A DNA stretch of 18,665 nt from JBCCEJ01 sp039030335 (GCA_039030335.1 JBCCEJ010000098.1:1-18665), one strand, 5' to 3'. Shown: positions 8,731 through 16,600, numbered from the stretch's first letter. Notes: generated from the letters alone by a model not told the origin. A program made the numbers and translations.

Positions 8731-9674
8731 TGCTGTCACGCGTTGCCGAGAATCTATACTGGCTCGGGCGCTACGCGGAACGCGCCGAGAACACGGCACG
8801 GATCGTCAGCGTCAATGCCAATCTCCTGCTCGATCTGCCGCGCGGCATCTCACCCGGCTGGTCACCGATGATCGCCATCTTCGGCGCTGAAGCCGACTTT
8901 GAAAGCCGGTATGCAAACTACGAGGAACGCAGCGTCGTACGCTACCTGCTGACCGACGCAGATTCGCCGTGCTCGGTGCTGTTCGTCTTGCGCGCGGCAC
9001 GGGAGAACACTCGCACGATGCGTGACATCGTGCCCCGCGAAGCCTGGGAACTCTTAAACGAGCTCTATCACTACGCGCGTGACAATGCCCAGTCCGGGTT
9101 GTCGAAGCGCGGTCGTTACGACTACCTGCAGCACATCATCCGCTCCGTGCAAACCCTGTCTGGACTGTTGCTCGGAACGATGAATCATGATGTGGGCTAC
9201 AGCTTCCTGACGATGGGGCGGGTGCTCGAGCGCGCCGACATGACGACCCGTCTCATCGACGTCCGGTCCAATTCCCTGCTGCCCGAGACGCCTGCTGAAC
9301 TGCGCTCGTTCGCCGGTGTGCAATGGATGAGCGTGTTGAAGTCGCTGTCGGGGTACCAGATCTACCGGCAGAAGATGCAAAGTCGTCTGGTGCGCGCCAG
9401 GGTGCTCGAGTTTCTGTTGCGAGACCCCGAGTTTCCGCGGGCCGTGGCGCGTTGCGCCCGCCTGTTGGAAGACGGCTTGCGCACATTGCCGCAGGGCGAA
9501 GACTGCGTGAGGGTGCTCGGCGGACTGCAGCGCGTTTTGCAGCGGGGCGCGGTCGCGGAACTCGCCGAGGACCAGCAGGCCCTGCACGCATATCTGGATG
9601 AATTACAGGTGCATCTTGCCGCCGTGCATGCGGAGATCGAAAAAGCGTGGTTCCTCCGCAGTTCGGCGCAATGA
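8730..9674 (+). CDS. Alpha-E domain protein (DUF403)
   Basis: A 314-residue, almost entirely alpha-helical protein beginning with the signature MLSRVAENLYWLGRYAERAE, followed by NTARIVSVNANLLLDLP. Other family segments are RENTRTMRDIVPREAWELLN and YSFLTMGRVLERADMTTRLI, the latter an internal echo of the N-terminal ERAENTAR motif. No enzymatic motif can be named; the family is known only by its tight association with circularly permuted ATP-grasp and DUF2126 ligases. Its ATG overlaps the ATP-grasp stop (TGATG), and GAGG at 8717-8720 provides a 9-base-spaced Shine-Dalgarno sequence. It closes the Anbu-ligase cluster; a 55-base gap with a short inverted repeat separates it from the next gene. 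Confidence 0.94.
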   Translation: MLSRVAENLYWLGRYAERAENTARIVSVNANLLLDLPRGISPGWSPMIAIFGAEADFESRYANYEERSVVRYLLTDADSPCSVLFVLRAARENTRTMRDIVPREAWELLNELYHYARDNAQSGLSKRGRYDYLQHIIRSVQTLSGLLLGTMNHDVGYSFLTMGRVLERADMTTRLIDVRSNSLLPETPAELRSFAGVQWMSVLKSLSGYQIYRQKMQSRLVRARVLEFLLRDPEFPRAVARCARLLEDGLRTLPQGEDCVRVLGGLQRVLQRGAVAELAEDQQALHAYLDELQVHLAAVHAEIEKAWFLRSSAQ

Positions 9675-9682
9675 ACCGCGGT

Positions 9683-9696
9683 TGCCGCACGCGGCA
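9683..9696 (+). other. Short inverted repeat after the alpha-E gene
   Basis: TGCCGC (9683-9688) and GCGGCA (9691-9696) are exact reverse complements; a realistic hairpin has five base pairs and a four-base loop. It sits in the 55-base gap before the TIR gene. There is no following T-tract, so a terminator role is only a possibility. Confidence 0.3.
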
Positions 9697-9729
9697 CTCT
9701 GATCGCAGCGGCGAGTCCAGGGCGCGCCC

Positions 9730-12147
9730 TTGAAGTACCGCGCCTTCTTGTCATACAGCCATGCTGACTCGGCCTTTGCGTCACGCTTTCATCAAGACCT
9801 GGAACGCTGGCGCGCTGGTCGAGGGCTGCGGGGCCGTGATACGCCAACCGGGCCGGTCCCGAGCAACCTTCGCCCCATCTTTCGCGATCGCGACGACTTC
9901 GCTGGCGGCGGTACGCTCGGTGAGGCCACCAACGAGGCGCTCGAAGACTCCGATTTCCTCATCCTGCTCTGTTCGCCCGCCTCGGCCAGAAGCGCTTACG
10001 TCAATGAGGAAATCCGGTCGTTCAAGGCGATGGGAGGTTCGGAACGCATTATTCCGGTCATCGTCGAGGGTGAACCTGGACATCCGGAGCGCAACTGCTT
10101 TCCCGAGGCCCTGATTCGCAAGATCGGACCTGACGGACAGTTGACCGATGAGATCGAAGATCGCCTCGCCGCGGATGCGCGCAGCGTAGGTGATGGACCC
10201 CGTCGGGCGCTAGCCAAAGTCATCGCCGGGCTGCTCGGCGTTTCCTTCGACGAGATCGTTCGCCGGGCAGAGGCCGCCGAGCAACGCCGCAATCGCATCG
10301 TAGCGGGAGTTGCTTCGATGATGACCGTTCTGGCGGTTCTCGCTGCCGGATTCGGGTGGCTGGCGGAGAATCGCCGCGTCGTCGCCGAGCGCAATTACCA
10401 GGCAGCAGTATCGGCGGCGGACAGTTTGCTCGGACAGGTTGGCGAGGAGCTGATTCGCACCGAAGGCGTGAGTCTCGCGACCACCAGACGTCTGCTCAGC
10501 CGATCGGAAGCGATCTACGACCAGCTGATCGAAACGCTGCCCGAGGCGCGCGAAGTGAAGGTTGGCAAGATCGCCGCCCTGTCGGTGTTCTCGCGCGCCT
10601 ACTACGACAAGGGCGATATCGCAGCTGCCATCGAAGCGCAGGCCGAAGCCGAGCGGCTTACGCTCGATATTCTGGGCGACGACGTCGCGACGCCGGCCGC
10701 ACAGTGGTCGTTGGCAATGATTCGCGCAGAGCGCGCCAAGCTGCTCGTTGCGACAGGTGACCACGAAGGGGCCGAGGCCGTGCTCGCGGCCGCGTTGCAA
10801 GCGCTGGACGACCCTGAGACCCGAACTGGCATCAACGATGCGCAGGCCCGCTACGTGTTTGGCGTGGCCGTGCAACTGGCCTTGCTGCAGGCGGTATCGG
10901 GCGACCTCGATGGTGCGGAGGGTTCTTACGTGACGGTGCGGCGACTCATTGTGGAGCGCCAATCAGAGTCTGCAAATCCGTCCGAATGGCGCACGCTCGA
11001 GTCTACGGTACTCGCGACTGAGGCGGCGATGTACGAGCAGCGCGGTGACCTCGCGGTCGCGGCTGAGCGGCTCGACCGGGCGATCAATCTGCTGCGTATC
11101 TCGGTGGCGAAGGAACCGGACTTTGCGCAGGCGCGCACATTGCTGGCCCAGGTTCTGCGTGCCCGCGGCCAGCTTGCCGAAGCGCTTGACGGCGATAGAG
11201 ACGCAGCCCGATTCGCGGCCGAGTCCAATTATCTGACCGAATCTCTTGCCGAGGCCGATACCGAGGACCGGGCCGCGCAGGTCGCGGCCGCCGAAGTCGC
11301 TGCCAGGCGCCTGCTGGGCCAGATCGGGGACGGTGACGACAGCGGGTTGGACGAACTCCGCACGGCACTGCGTACGGTGGAATCCATCGCTGCAAAGTCA
11401 CCTGATCTGGCGTCTGCCGCCGCGGCCCGGCGGGATCTGCTGTCGCGCGCCGCGGCCGTATTCAATGAAGCTCGCCGCTACGCGGAGGCGGCATCGGCCG
11501 CGCAACGGCTGATCGCGATCGAGGCCGCGGCCGCGCATGCAGCTGGCGATGACGCGGCGTCCGGCCGACTCGCTGCCGCGCTGGTGCTCGCCACGACGGC
11601 CGCGGACGGCCGCGGACGGCTGGAGCAGGCGCTGGCGTTTTCGGAGCGCGCGCTTGCGATCGAACGCGAACTCGCGGCGACGGATCCCGGCAGACAAGCG
11701 GGACTGGCGTATGCCGAATGGCGTTCTGGATCGTTGCTCTGGCGCCTCAGCCGGCGAGCTGAGGCCGAGCTCAGGTATACCCGGGTGGTCGAATTGTTCG
11801 AAGCGCTGGTCGCGTCGGCGCCGGACAATCTCCGTTCCGGCAGCGCGCTGTCACAAAGTTGCGTCAACCTCGGTGAGCTGAGAGCTGTGAACGGCGATGT
11901 GGATGGCGCGCGCGCGATCTTCGCAAAATGCATCAAGAACGCTGAGCGTGTGCTGAGTGCCGCGCCGGCTGAGCGCGCCTATCAACTGGACCTGGCCTGG
12001 GCGTTGGCCCGCATCGCCCTTCTCCAGGCCGACCCGGCGCGATGGCGGCGGGTTGCCGCGTTGCTGAGCGACGCCGACCGCGTCGAGCCACTCGATGACC
12101 TGAATGACGAACTCTTGACCGTCGCCAGATTGTCGGCCGCCCGCTGA
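9730..12147 (+). CDS. TIR domain - membrane helix - TPR-like repeat protein
   Basis: An 805-residue protein. Residues 1 to about 130 are a bacterial TIR-type domain: KYRAFLSYSHADSAFA at the start, then RPIFRDRDDFAGGGTLGEA, ALEDSDFLILLCSPASARSA and YVNEEIRSFK, where Glu93 or Glu94 sits at the position of the catalytic glutamate of TIR NADases. A membrane helix follows at about 190-212 (IVAGVASMMTVLAVLAAGFGW), preceded by basic residues, suggesting the TIR part is cytoplasmic. The rest, 215-805, is Ala/Glu/Arg-rich helical repeat sequence resembling TPRs, for example GDHEGAEAVLAAALQALD and GDVDGARAIFAKCIKNAERV. The start is TTG 9730: an in-frame TGA at 9700 and the absence of ATG or GTG between leave no better choice. 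Function could be signalling or NAD-depleting defence; enzymatic activity is inference. Confidence 0.85.
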   Translation: MKYRAFLSYSHADSAFASRFHQDLERWRAGRGLRGRDTPTGPVPSNLRPIFRDRDDFAGGGTLGEATNEALEDSDFLILLCSPASARSAYVNEEIRSFKAMGGSERIIPVIVEGEPGHPERNCFPEALIRKIGPDGQLTDEIEDRLAADARSVGDGPRRALAKVIAGLLGVSFDEIVRRAEAAEQRRNRIVAGVASMMTVLAVLAAGFGWLAENRRVVAERNYQAAVSAADSLLGQVGEELIRTEGVSLATTRRLLSRSEAIYDQLIETLPEAREVKVGKIAALSVFSRAYYDKGDIAAAIEAQAEAERLTLDILGDDVATPAAQWSLAMIRAERAKLLVATGDHEGAEAVLAAALQALDDPETRTGINDAQARYVFGVAVQLALLQAVSGDLDGAEGSYVTVRRLIVERQSESANPSEWRTLESTVLATEAAMYEQRGDLAVAAERLDRAINLLRISVAKEPDFAQARTLLAQVLRARGQLAEALDGDRDAARFAAESNYLTESLAEADTEDRAAQVAAAEVAARRLLGQIGDGDDSGLDELRTALRTVESIAAKSPDLASAAAARRDLLSRAAAVFNEARRYAEAASAAQRLIAIEAAAAHAAGDDAASGRLAAALVLATTAADGRGRLEQALAFSERALAIERELAATDPGRQAGLAYAEWRSGSLLWRLSRRAEAELRYTRVVELFEALVASAPDNLRSGSALSQSCVNLGELRAVNGDVDGARAIFAKCIKNAERVLSAAPAERAYQLDLAWALARIALLQADPARWRRVAALLSDADRVEPLDDLNDELLTVARLSAAR
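11601..11620 (+). repeat. Two perfect 10-bp tandem copies inside the TIR-TPR gene
   Basis: The unit CGCGGACGGC occurs twice in a row within the coding sequence, preceded by a partial third copy (GACGGC, 11595-11600). The unit length is not a multiple of three, so gain or loss of one copy would shift the frame and truncate the C-terminal repeat region. The present copy number keeps the frame open. Confidence 0.8.
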
Positions 12148-12190
12148 CCGGGCCACGGCGACTGCACCTACAACGGGCGGGTGGTTCGCC

Positions 12191-12219
12191 TGTATTCACC
12201 CGTACCCCTGTGGGATAAT
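12191..12219 (+). promoter_or_regulatory. Putative recA promoter
   Basis: GATAAT at 12214-12219 preceded by TGG (12211-12213) resembles an extended -10 element. The hexamer 17 bases upstream, TGTATT at 12191-12196, is a poor -35. No canonical gammaproteobacterial LexA operator (CTG-N10-CAG) overlaps it; the nearest match, CTG at 12240-12242 and CAG at 12254-12256, has an 11-base spacer and lies downstream of the -10. Assignment rests on position and the -10 alone. Confidence 0.4.
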
Positions 12220-12254
12220 TTCGCGCTTGGCGCATTCCGCTGTACGTACCGTCC

Positions 12255-12288
12255 AGCCGGCCGCTCCCACGGAAGAACGAGGCCGGCT
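12255..12288 (+). other. Hairpin in the recA leader
   Basis: AGCCGGCC (12255-12262) and GGCCGGCT (12281-12288) are perfect reverse complements, giving an 8-bp GC-rich stem with an 18-base loop that ends 16 bases before the recA Shine-Dalgarno sequence. It is followed by only TTT, so it could be a weak attenuator, an mRNA stability element or a terminator for the preceding TIR-TPR gene. Confidence 0.45.
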
Positions 12289-12315
12289 TTCGAATCAGCA
12301 TTTCAGGAGTACAAC

Positions 12316-13353
12316 ATGGATGACAACAAGAAGCGCGCGCTAAGCGCCGCATTGGGGCAAATCGAACGACAGTTCGGCAAAGGCTCGATCATGCGCATGG
12401 GTGACAACCAGGCGGAGCGTGATCTGGAGGTCATCTCGACCGGGTCGCTCGGACTCGATGTCGCGCTCGGAGTCGGTGGTTTGCCGCGGGGCCGCGTCGT
12501 CGAAATCTACGGTCCGGAGTCGTCGGGGAAGACCACCCTCACACTCCAGGTAGTCGCACAGGCGCAAAAGCACGGCGGCACGGCCGCGTTCGTCGACGCC
12601 GAGCATGCGTTGGACCCGGTCTACGCTGAGCGTATCGGCGTGAACGTCGACGATCTTCTCGTATCGCAACCAGACACGGGCGAGCAGGCGCTTGAGATCG
12701 CCGACATGCTGGTGCGCTCCGGCGCTGTCGACGTCGTCGTGATCGACTCCGTCGCGGCGTTGACGCCGAAAGCGGAACTCGAAGGTGAAATGGGTGATTC
12801 GCACGTCGGGTTGCAGGCGCGCCTGATGTCGCAGGCGTTGAGGAAATTGACTGCCAACATCAAGCGATCCAACACGCTCGTCATCTTCATCAACCAGATC
12901 CGGATGAAGATCGGGGTGATGTTCGGCAGTCCGGAGACCACGACGGGCGGCAACGCTCTCAAGTTCTATTCGTCCGTACGCCTCGATATTCGCCGCATCG
13001 GATCACTCAAGAAGGGTGATGAGGTGGTCGGCAACGAAACGCGCGTCAAGGTGGTGAAGAACAAGGTGGCGCCGCCATTTCGACAAGCCGAGTTCGACAT
13101 CCTCTACGGCCACGGTATCTCGCGCGAGGGTGAACTCATCGACTACGGCGTAAAACACGGCTTCGTCGACAAGTCTGGTGCCTGGTACAGCTATGGCAGT
13201 GAGCGCATTGGCCAGGGCAAAGAAAACGTGCGCAATTTCCTGCGCGACAACGAGGATATGGCGCTCCAGATCGAAGACCAGCTGCGAGAGAAGCTGCTGG
13301 TACGAGAGGCCGCCAGGGCCGAAGCTGAGATACCGGAGGAGGAAGAAGCCTGA
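12316..13353 (+). CDS. recA: Recombinase RecA
   Basis: ATP-dependent strand-exchange protein for homologous recombination and the coprotease for LexA in the SOS response. At 345 residues it has the normal length and starts MDDNKKRALSAALGQIERQF. Walker A GPESSGKTT is at residues 66-74 with Lys72, the same numbering as E. coli. The DNA-binding loop regions and the VIDSVAALTPKAELEGEMGD segment are intact, and the C-terminus is acidic (EIPEEEEA) as expected. The frame is open back to 12181, but ATG 12316 is preceded by a strong AGGAG (12305-12309) at six bases and gives the family N-terminus. The stop TGA overlaps the likely CTG start of recX. Regulation by LexA is expected from biology but no standard box is visible here. 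Confidence 0.98.
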   Translation: MDDNKKRALSAALGQIERQFGKGSIMRMGDNQAERDLEVISTGSLGLDVALGVGGLPRGRVVEIYGPESSGKTTLTLQVVAQAQKHGGTAAFVDAEHALDPVYAERIGVNVDDLLVSQPDTGEQALEIADMLVRSGAVDVVVIDSVAALTPKAELEGEMGDSHVGLQARLMSQALRKLTANIKRSNTLVIFINQIRMKIGVMFGSPETTTGGNALKFYSSVRLDIRRIGSLKKGDEVVGNETRVKVVKNKVAPPFRQAEFDILYGHGISREGELIDYGVKHGFVDKSGAWYSYGSERIGQGKENVRNFLRDNEDMALQIEDQLREKLLVREAARAEAEIPEEEEA

Positions 13354-13802
13354 GCGGGGCCAACTCCGCCTCGATCCCGGATATCGAGTCCCGGGCGCTG
13401 AATCTTCTGGCCCGCCGTGAACACTCGCGTCTGGAACTGCGGCGCAAACTGACCGTTCGCGCTGAAGCGGCACTGGTCGATGAGGTGCTCGATCGGCTGG
13501 CCGCCGCAGGCACGCAAAGTGATGCCCGCTTCGAGTCATCTTTCGTGCGGGCGCGGGTGGCTAAAGGCTACGGCCCCTTGAAGATTGCGGCGGGTCTTGC
13601 CGAGCGCGGGGTTCGGTCATCCGGCGAATGGCTGATCGACGACGAAAGCCCGGACTGGCCTGCGCTTTGCGCCGAACTCTGGCGGCGTCGCTTCGGCCGG
13701 CCGCCTGACTCCCGCCGCGAATGGGAGCGGCAGGCACGTTTCCTGGCTGGCAGAGGCTTTCCCGAATCTTTGGTTAGCCGGGTCGTCCCACGTTGGCGTT
13801 AA
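13350..13802 (+). CDS. recX: Regulatory protein RecX with apparent CTG start
   Basis: Small modulator that binds RecA filaments and inhibits RecA; normally encoded directly after recA. Conserved RecX sequence is present in order: IESRALNLLARREHSRLELRRKL, then VDEVLDRLAAAGTQSDARFE and FVRARVAKGYGPLKIAAGLAERGV, ending in FLAGRGFPESLVSRVVPRW. The first ATG/GTG/TTG in this frame is GTG 13485, which would delete about 45 family-conserved residues. Upstream, the frame is open to a TGA at 13326 and the only plausible initiator is CTG 13350, which forms CTGA with the recA stop and follows a strong GGAGGAGGA (13335-13343). This gives 150 residues, a typical RecX length, starting (M)SGANSASIPD. Identity is firm; the start codon is inference. 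Confidence 0.88.
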   Translation: MSGANSASIPDIESRALNLLARREHSRLELRRKLTVRAEAALVDEVLDRLAAAGTQSDARFESSFVRARVAKGYGPLKIAAGLAERGVRSSGEWLIDDESPDWPALCAELWRRRFGRPPDSRREWERQARFLAGRGFPESLVSRVVPRWR

Positions 13803-13959
13803 CGGGCTTCGAGTCGGCGCCTTGTCGCAGGTGGCTTTTGACTTTGGCGCGACCGCTGGCGTTTGGCGGCACGATGAACAAGACTGATGAGGCAGTTCGA
13901 CGGAGCCCGCAGGGCAGGCCCGTGACGGCCCGGTAAACCGGCATGTCAGCAGCCGGACA
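13803..13959 (+). other. recX-alaS intergenic region
   Basis: A 157-base spacer. It contains a short palindrome CCGG-TAAA-CCGG (13930-13941) just before alaS and a TTGACT-like hexamer near 13847 without a matching -10. A 20-codon open frame (13874-13936) lacks a credible Shine-Dalgarno sequence. No T-box leader elements are evident, as expected for a proteobacterial synthetase. An alaS promoter probably lies here but cannot be placed. Confidence 0.4.
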
Positions 13960-16566
13960 ATGAGTAGTAAAGCGATGGTCAGCAGCAACGAGATCCGAAG
14001 CACGTTTCTTGAGTTCTTTCGTGACAAACGACATCAGATAGTTGCGTCGAGCCCGCTCGTACCCGCCAACGACCGCACGTTGCTGTTTACGAATGCAGGG
14101 ATGGTGCAGTTCAAGGATGTGTTTCTGGGTACCGACCCCCGCAACTACAACCGCGCCACCACTTCGCAGCGCTGCGTCCGGGCCGGCGGCAAGCACAACG
14201 ACCTCGAGAATGTTGGCTACACCGCGCGGCACCACACATTCTTCGAGATGCTCGGCAACTTCAGCTTCGGGGATTACTTCAAGCGCGATGCGATTCGGTT
14301 TGCTTGGGAGTTACTGACTGAGCACTTTGGCCTACCTCCGGAAAAACTCTGGGTCACGGTTTACGAAGAGGACGAAGAAGCCGAGAACATCTGGTTCAAC
14401 GAGATCGGCATCGACCAGACGCGATTCTCCCGGTGCGGAGCCAAAGACAACTTCTGGTCTATGGGCGACACCGGCCCTTGCGGGCCATGCTCCGAGATTT
14501 TCTACGACCACGGTCCTGAGATTCCGGGCGGACCGCCAGGTAGTCCCGACGAGGACGGCGACAGGTACATAGAAATCTGGAACCTCGTGTTCATGCAATT
14601 CGACCGGTCGGAAGACGGCACGATGACCCCGCTGCCAAAACCGTCGGTCGATACGGGGATGGGACTCGAGCGCCTCGCCGCGGTATTGCAGGGCGTGCAT
14701 AGCAACTATGAGACGGACCTGTTCGTCGCGTTGATCGATGCTGCCGCGAAGGCCACCGGTACTGCGGACATGAACGCGCAGTCGCTACGGGTCATCGCCG
14801 ATCACATTCGTTCCTGCGCCTTTCTCGTGGTCGACGGCGTGCGCCCCTCCAACGAAGACCGCGGCTACGTATTGCGCCGGATTATCCGTCGCGCCGTCCG
14901 GCACGGGCACAAGCTCGGTATGCAAGAGCCATTCTTCTACACCCTGGTCGACAGTCTTTGCGAACAGATGGGTGACGCGTTTCCGGAACTGCCGGCAAAC
15001 GCGGATATCTGCAAACGGGTGCTGCGCCACGAAGAGGACCGATTCGCTGAGACGCTCGACCAGGGTATGCGGATTCTGGAACGAGCGTTCGCCGACCTGG
15101 ACGGTAACGTACTGCCCGGTGCGACCATCTTCGAACTCTACGACACTTACGGATTCCCGCCCGATCTGACCGCTGATATCGCCCGGGAACGGAACGTTAG
15201 TGCCGATCTGGATGGCTTTGAGCAAGCGATGGAGCGTCAGCGCGAGAAAGGCCGCGCTGACAGGAAAGCCAAGTCTGGCGGTGCCGATCTCGTCATCGAC
15301 GCACAGACGACGTTCACCGGATACGGTGCCACGACCGGCAATGGTGCGGTTGTGGCCCTGTTTGCGGAAAACGACGCGGTCGCCTCGCTTGAAGCTGGCA
15401 TGGAAGGCATTCTGGTACTCGATTCGACGCCGTTCTACGCTGAGGCTGGCGGACAAGTGGGGGATGTCGGCGAGTTGCGCGGTGAGGGGTTTGTGTTCGA
15501 GGTGCGTGACACGCAAAAGAACGGTCGCGCATCCGCACACATCGGCGTGGTTCGATCCGGTTCCGTATCGGTCGGTACCGCCGTTCAAGCCGAGGTTGAT
15601 GCTTTCCGCAGGGTCGCGATAGCCCGCAACCATTCGGCTACGCATTTGCTACACGCGGCACTTCGCAACGTGCTCGGCGAGCACGTGCAGCAGAAGGGAT
15701 CGCTTGTCGCGCCCGATCGTCTGCGCTTCGATTTCTCTCACTTCGAGCCAGTTTCTGTCGACGAGATGCGTGAGATCGAACGGCAGGTGAACGCTGGCGT
15801 GATGCACAATATCGAAGTTACTACACGGCTGATGGCCCTCGACGATGCGATCGCCTCCGGCGCGATGGCACTGTTCGGAGAGAAGTACGACGACACCGTG
15901 CGTGTGCTCGGAATGGGTGACGTCAGCGTCGAACTCTGCGGTGGCACGCACGTGGGCTACACCGGTGAGGTAGGGCTCTTCAAGGTTGTTTCGGAAACCG
16001 GCGTTGCCGCTGGTGTGCGCCGCATCGAGGCGGTAAGTGGTGACGGTGCGCTCGGCTGGGCTGAGCGCACCAATGATCTGTTGGATCGGGTCGCGGCGAC
16101 ACTCAAAACCGATACCGATGCCCTCGAGCAGCGCGTGGAGTCACTGATCCAGCAAAATCGTGAGTTGGAACGAGAACTCGGCAAGCTGCGCGACCGTCTT
16201 GCGAGCGCGCAAGGCAATGACATTCTTGATGGCGCGGTCGAAGTGGGCGGCATCAAAGTGCTCGCTGCGCGCCTGGACGGCGTCGACGCCAGGTCGCTCG
16301 CGAACTCGCTCGACCAGTTGAAGCAGAGAGTAGGGTCGGGCGTCATTGTGATCGGTGCGGTGGATGGCGAGAAGGTCAATCTGATCGCGGGGGTCACCTC
16401 TGATCTGATCGACCGGGTCCAGGCCGGCCCCCTGGTCAATCACGTGGCCCGGCAGGTTGGTGGCAAGGGCGGCGGACGCCCTGATATGGCCCGCGCCGGA
16501 GGCCGCGATCCGGCGAATCTCGATAACGCCCTGGCGTCTGTTCCGGCCTTCGTCGAATCGTTGTGA
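13960..16566 (+). CDS. alaS: Alanyl-tRNA synthetase
   Basis: Charges tRNA-Ala and clears mischarged Ser/Gly. It has 868 residues, close to E. coli's 876. The class II catalytic domain is at the N-terminus (SSPLVPANDRTLLFTNAGMV, then RCVRAGGKHNDLENVGYTAR and HHTFFEMLGNFSFGDYFK). The editing domain carries the zinc-binding HxxxH at His558/His562 (NHSATHLLH) and Cys660/His664 (CGGTHVGYTGE). A coiled segment (ALEQRVESLIQQNRELEREL) and the C-Ala domain ending in GGKGGGRPDMARAGG follow. I use ATG 13960, with AGCCGGA upstream as a weak ribosome site; an in-frame ATG at 13975 would shorten it by five residues and is a fair alternative. Its place between recX and lysC/csrA is conserved in gammaproteobacteria. 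Confidence 0.97.
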   Translation: MSSKAMVSSNEIRSTFLEFFRDKRHQIVASSPLVPANDRTLLFTNAGMVQFKDVFLGTDPRNYNRATTSQRCVRAGGKHNDLENVGYTARHHTFFEMLGNFSFGDYFKRDAIRFAWELLTEHFGLPPEKLWVTVYEEDEEAENIWFNEIGIDQTRFSRCGAKDNFWSMGDTGPCGPCSEIFYDHGPEIPGGPPGSPDEDGDRYIEIWNLVFMQFDRSEDGTMTPLPKPSVDTGMGLERLAAVLQGVHSNYETDLFVALIDAAAKATGTADMNAQSLRVIADHIRSCAFLVVDGVRPSNEDRGYVLRRIIRRAVRHGHKLGMQEPFFYTLVDSLCEQMGDAFPELPANADICKRVLRHEEDRFAETLDQGMRILERAFADLDGNVLPGATIFELYDTYGFPPDLTADIARERNVSADLDGFEQAMERQREKGRADRKAKSGGADLVIDAQTTFTGYGATTGNGAVVALFAENDAVASLEAGMEGILVLDSTPFYAEAGGQVGDVGELRGEGFVFEVRDTQKNGRASAHIGVVRSGSVSVGTAVQAEVDAFRRVAIARNHSATHLLHAALRNVLGEHVQQKGSLVAPDRLRFDFSHFEPVSVDEMREIERQVNAGVMHNIEVTTRLMALDDAIASGAMALFGEKYDDTVRVLGMGDVSVELCGGTHVGYTGEVGLFKVVSETGVAAGVRRIEAVSGDGALGWAERTNDLLDRVAATLKTDTDALEQRVESLIQQNRELERELGKLRDRLASAQGNDILDGAVEVGGIKVLAARLDGVDARSLANSLDQLKQRVGSGVIVIGAVDGEKVNLIAGVTSDLIDRVQAGPLVNHVARQVGGKGGGRPDMARAGGRDPANLDNALASVPAFVESL

Positions 16567-16584
16567 AATCCGATGAAAGGATTG

Positions 16585-16600
16585 TATCCCGATTGGGATA
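16585..16600 (+). terminator. Short hairpin after alaS, possible weak terminator
   Basis: TATCCC (16585-16590) and GGGATA (16595-16600) form a perfect 6-bp stem with a GATT loop, 18 bases past the alaS stop. The following bases (ATTGCCGTTTCTT) contain only interrupted T residues, so intrinsic termination would be inefficient. The region 16605-16680 after it is clearly AT-richer than the surroundings and likely holds the lysC promoter, though I cannot assign -35/-10 boxes with confidence. Confidence 0.35.

Noticed and set aside
12240..12256. CTG-N11-CAG as a LexA operator for recA
   Set aside because: The spacer is one base too long, the internal sequence lacks the AT-rich alternating pattern, and it lies downstream of the probable -10.
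12181..12315. N-terminal extension of RecA from GTG 12181
   Set aside because: ATG 12316 has a strong AGGAG and gives the universal RecA N-terminus; the extension contains the likely promoter and leader hairpin.
13874..13936. A 20-codon ORF upstream of alaS
   Set aside because: No credible ribosome site, no amino-acid bias suggesting a leader peptide, and a length expected by chance.
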